A stretch of DNA of 7,060 nucleotides from Ahrensia sp. (lineage in GTDB: Bacteria > Pseudomonadota > Alphaproteobacteria > Rhizobiales > Rhizobiaceae): contig QILU01000158.1 of NCBI GenBank assembly GCA_003233475.1, positions 1 through 7,060 of the forward strand, given 5' to 3'. The notes under the pieces are model-generated. The model was not told the origin of the DNA. It searched no databases and saw nothing but the letters and a program-made list of their open reading frames with translations. How positions within the stretch are numbered: position 1 is the stretch's first letter; each line of letters begins with the position of its first letter. A program made the translations under genes and the position numbers. Shown here one piece after another: positions 5,634 through 7,060 of this stretch.

Positions 5634-5822
5634 TTTCTCTTCTTTGACTGTTTAGGGGCAGTACCCAAGCTTAATGGCATTGGCACCGGTTTTTCCCTAT
5701 TGATTTACTGTACTCGATGTTTCGCCATGAGGTGAGTTTGGTTGGCTGCAGGAGATTTTATGGATAAGACTTTGGGCGACGATTGAGCCGTATTTTATAC
5801 TCCCGCCCAGAACTTGGCTCCT
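5634..5822. other. Intergenic spacer between tRNA-Thr and gyrA 3' end
   Basis: This spacer of 189 bp holds no recognisable gene. A pyrimidine-rich stretch directly follows the tRNA, and a run of five T (5690-5694) has no clear hairpin before it, so I cannot name a tRNA terminator. Near gyrA two inverted repeats interleave: GAGCC (5785-5789) with GGCTC (5816-5820), and TGGGCG (5773-5778) with CGCCCA (5804-5809). Read as the gyrA transcript (minus strand) they sit just after the stop codon. A tiny reading frame with a good ribosome site lies at 5760-5786. There is no repeat of the tRNA 3' end that would suggest an integrated element. Confidence 0.5.
5760..5786 (+). other. Possible 8-codon mini-ORF with strong ribosome site
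   Basis: ATG at 5760 begins MDKTLGDD followed by a TGA stop. AGGAG (5750-5754) lies 5 nt upstream, which is near-ideal spacing. Nothing downstream on the plus strand could be controlled by it, because gyrA runs on the other strand and ends 37 bp later. It may be chance or the relic of a decayed gene start; no promoter is evident. Confidence 0.15.
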
Positions 5823-7060
5823 TTATTCCTCATCTCCACTTAAATCATCATCAGGCTGTTCGCCTTGCGGCGGTTCAGCAGTGTCTTCGTTTTCCACTCC
5901 ATTTTCAGCTTCTTCCACCGCATCGTCATCGTCTTCTTCCGGTTCGCTAATGCGCTCCACAGATACCACTGCTTCATCGTCGGCGGTTTTAAACACCCTT
6001 ACTCCCTTGCTGGCCCGGCTGGCGAAGCGGATATTGTTGACCGGTACTCGGATAAGCTGCCCGGCATTGGAAACCAACATTATCTGATCCGTATCTTCAA
6101 TGGGGAACGCAGCGACCAGTTGGCCGATTTCCTTAACTTTGGATTGGTCTGTCGCCTTCAACCCTTTGCCACCACGGCCGGAAACCCGGAAATCGTAGCT
6201 GGAGGAACGTTTGCCAAAACCCTGGTCGGTCAGGGTCAGGATAAATTGCTCCTCGGCACCCATTTCTGCGTAACGCTCGACGCTAAGCGCCGCTTCTTCG
6301 GTGTTTTCTTCATCATCATCCGGGGCATCAAGATCGGCGTTTTCTGACCCATCACCCGCTTCTTCACCGGCAAGCGCCCTCCGGTCTGCGGCAGCGCGTT
6401 TTAAGTACGCACGGCGTTCTGCCGGATCGGATTGGGCGTGGCGCATGATGGCCATGGAAATGACTTCCCCGTCCTTACCCATTTTAATACCGCGAACGCC
6501 AACAGAATTCCGGCTGGAGAACACCCGCACATCCCCAACACGGAAGCGAATTGCCTGCCCCGCGTTTGAGGTCAGCAAAACATCGTCATCGTCTGAGCAG
6601 GTTTCCACTCCCACAATGCCATCATCATCTTCCAGTTTCATGGCAATCTTACCGTTGCGGTTCACCTGTACAAAATCGGAAAGCTTGTTGCGCCGCACCG
6701 TGCCTTTTTTGGTGGCGAACATGATATCCAGCGTATCCCAGGTATCCTCGTCTTCCGGCAAGGGCATAATAGTGGTGATATTCTCGCCCTGTTGCAAAGG
6801 AAGCAGGTTTATCAACGCCTTGCCGCGCGCCTGTGGGGCGGCAAGGGGAAGTTTCCAGACCTTCATTTTGTAGGCGATACCACGGGATGAGAAGAACACG
6901 ACGGGGGTGTGGGTGTTCACCACGAACAGGCGGGTGACAAAATCCTCGTCTTTGGTGCTCATTCCTGAGCGGCCCTTGCCGCCCCTGCGCTGGGCACGAT
7001 AGGTGGCAAGCGGCACCCGCTTAATATAACCGCTATGGCTAACGGTCACGACCATGTCTT
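5823..7060 (-). CDS. gyrA: DNA gyrase subunit A, C-terminal domain (5' end outside window)
   Basis: About 412 codons of the 3' part are visible; the N-terminal cleavage domain with the active tyrosine lies beyond the right edge. The piece is the beta-pinwheel DNA-wrapping domain. Numbering from the first visible Met (7055): the GyrA box QRRGGKG is at 22-28 (plus positions 6972-6992), which is required for wrapping and supercoiling and separates gyrase from topoisomerase IV. Repeated blade motifs follow, such as LTSNAGQAIRFRV (161-173) and LVSNAGQLIRVPV (327-339), plus a second glycine-rich GRGGKG (293-298). Between blades is an inserted charged segment (about 207-270), Arg-rich then strongly acidic. 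The last 40 residues contain 21 Asp or Glu. Both are consistent with alphaproteobacterial GyrA. Gyrase introduces negative supercoils using ATP as an A2B2 complex with GyrB. The stop is TAA at 5825-5823. The gene points toward tRNA-Thr. Confidence 0.97.
   Translation of the reverse strand, partial: DMVVTVSHSGYIKRVPLATYRAQRRGGKGRSGMSTKDEDFVTRLFVVNTHTPVVFFSSRGIAYKMKVWKLPLAAPQARGKALINLLPLQQGENITTIMPLPEDEDTWDTLDIMFATKKGTVRRNKLSDFVQVNRNGKIAMKLEDDDGIVGVETCSDDDDVLLTSNAGQAIRFRVGDVRVFSSRNSVGVRGIKMGKDGEVISMAIMRHAQSDPAERRAYLKRAAADRRALAGEEAGDGSENADLDAPDDDEENTEEAALSVERYAEMGAEEQFILTLTDQGFGKRSSSYDFRVSGRGGKGLKATDQSKVKEIGQLVAAFPIEDTDQIMLVSNAGQLIRVPVNNIRFASRASKGVRVFKTADDEAVVSVERISEPEEDDDDAVEEAENGVENEDTAEPPQGEQPDDDLSGDEE

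Noticed and set aside
5558..5822. tRNA-Thr as an integration site for a mobile element
   Set aside because: No integrase, no repeated tRNA 3' segment and no foreign-looking DNA follow within the window; gyrA comes 189 bp later.
5865..6873. Open plus-strand frames opposite gyrA (5865-6347 and 6301-6873), Ser/Phe-rich
   Set aside because: They mirror the Asp/Glu-rich gyrA codons on the other strand; no ribosome site, domain or start context supports them.
1..7060. CRISPR arrays, insertion sequences, toxin-antitoxin pairs or defence genes
   Set aside because: I looked on both strands and saw no regularly spaced repeats, transposase motifs or small paired genes; all large frames are accounted for by household or signalling genes.

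Overview
The window looks like ordinary chromosomal sequence from an alphaproteobacterium, most likely in or near the Hyphomicrobiales (Rhizobiales). I infer this from the gene content and style: a DivJ/PleC-like histidine kinase, a cobT/cobV pair, a DUF1289 protein, a TIGR02281-type membrane retropepsin, and a GyrA C-terminal domain with acidic insertions. Base composition is moderate (roughly half G+C) and even. I see no transposase, integrase, phage gene, CRISPR array or duplicated tRNA end.

Layout. At the left edge, on the minus strand, are the first 37 codons of a glutathione S-transferase (1-112). It lies 35 bp downstream of a membrane-anchored staphylococcal-nuclease-like protein (148-747). 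A short AT-rich divergent promoter region follows; it carries three ACCAAT copies and two CtrA-box-like TTAACC motifs. A six-helix membrane histidine kinase (889-2490, plus) is transcribed away from it. The kinase converges on cobT (2497-3519, minus) with only 6 bp between the stop codons. cobT diverges from cobV/cobS (3646-4458, plus) across 126 bp. cobV is followed by a DUF1289 protein (4464-4730) and an inner-membrane aspartic protease (4743-5447), an apparently translationally coupled three-gene operon. Next come a hairpin, a tRNA-Thr(UGU) gene (5558-5633) and a 189-bp spacer. The 3' part of gyrA (5823-7060, minus) runs off the right edge.

How the genes work together. CobT activates dimethylbenzimidazole as its alpha-ribotide and CobV joins the dephosphorylated or phosphorylated ribotide to adenosylcobinamide-GDP, so the two gene products cover lower-ligand activation and final nucleotide-loop assembly of cobalamin. 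No cobalamin riboswitch is visible between them. The kinase probably works in phosphorelay signalling; its histidine domain resembles kinases of the DivK/CtrA cell-cycle circuit, which gives some interest to the CtrA-like boxes upstream. The nuclease, DUF1289 protein and retropepsin have no established link to cobalamin synthesis.

I did not find a convincing previously undescribed system. The points most worth a second look are the repeats upstream of the kinase, the coupled cobV-DUF1289-retropepsin cluster, the acidic GyrA insertion and tail, and an interleaved inverted-repeat (pseudoknot-type) arrangement just after gyrA.
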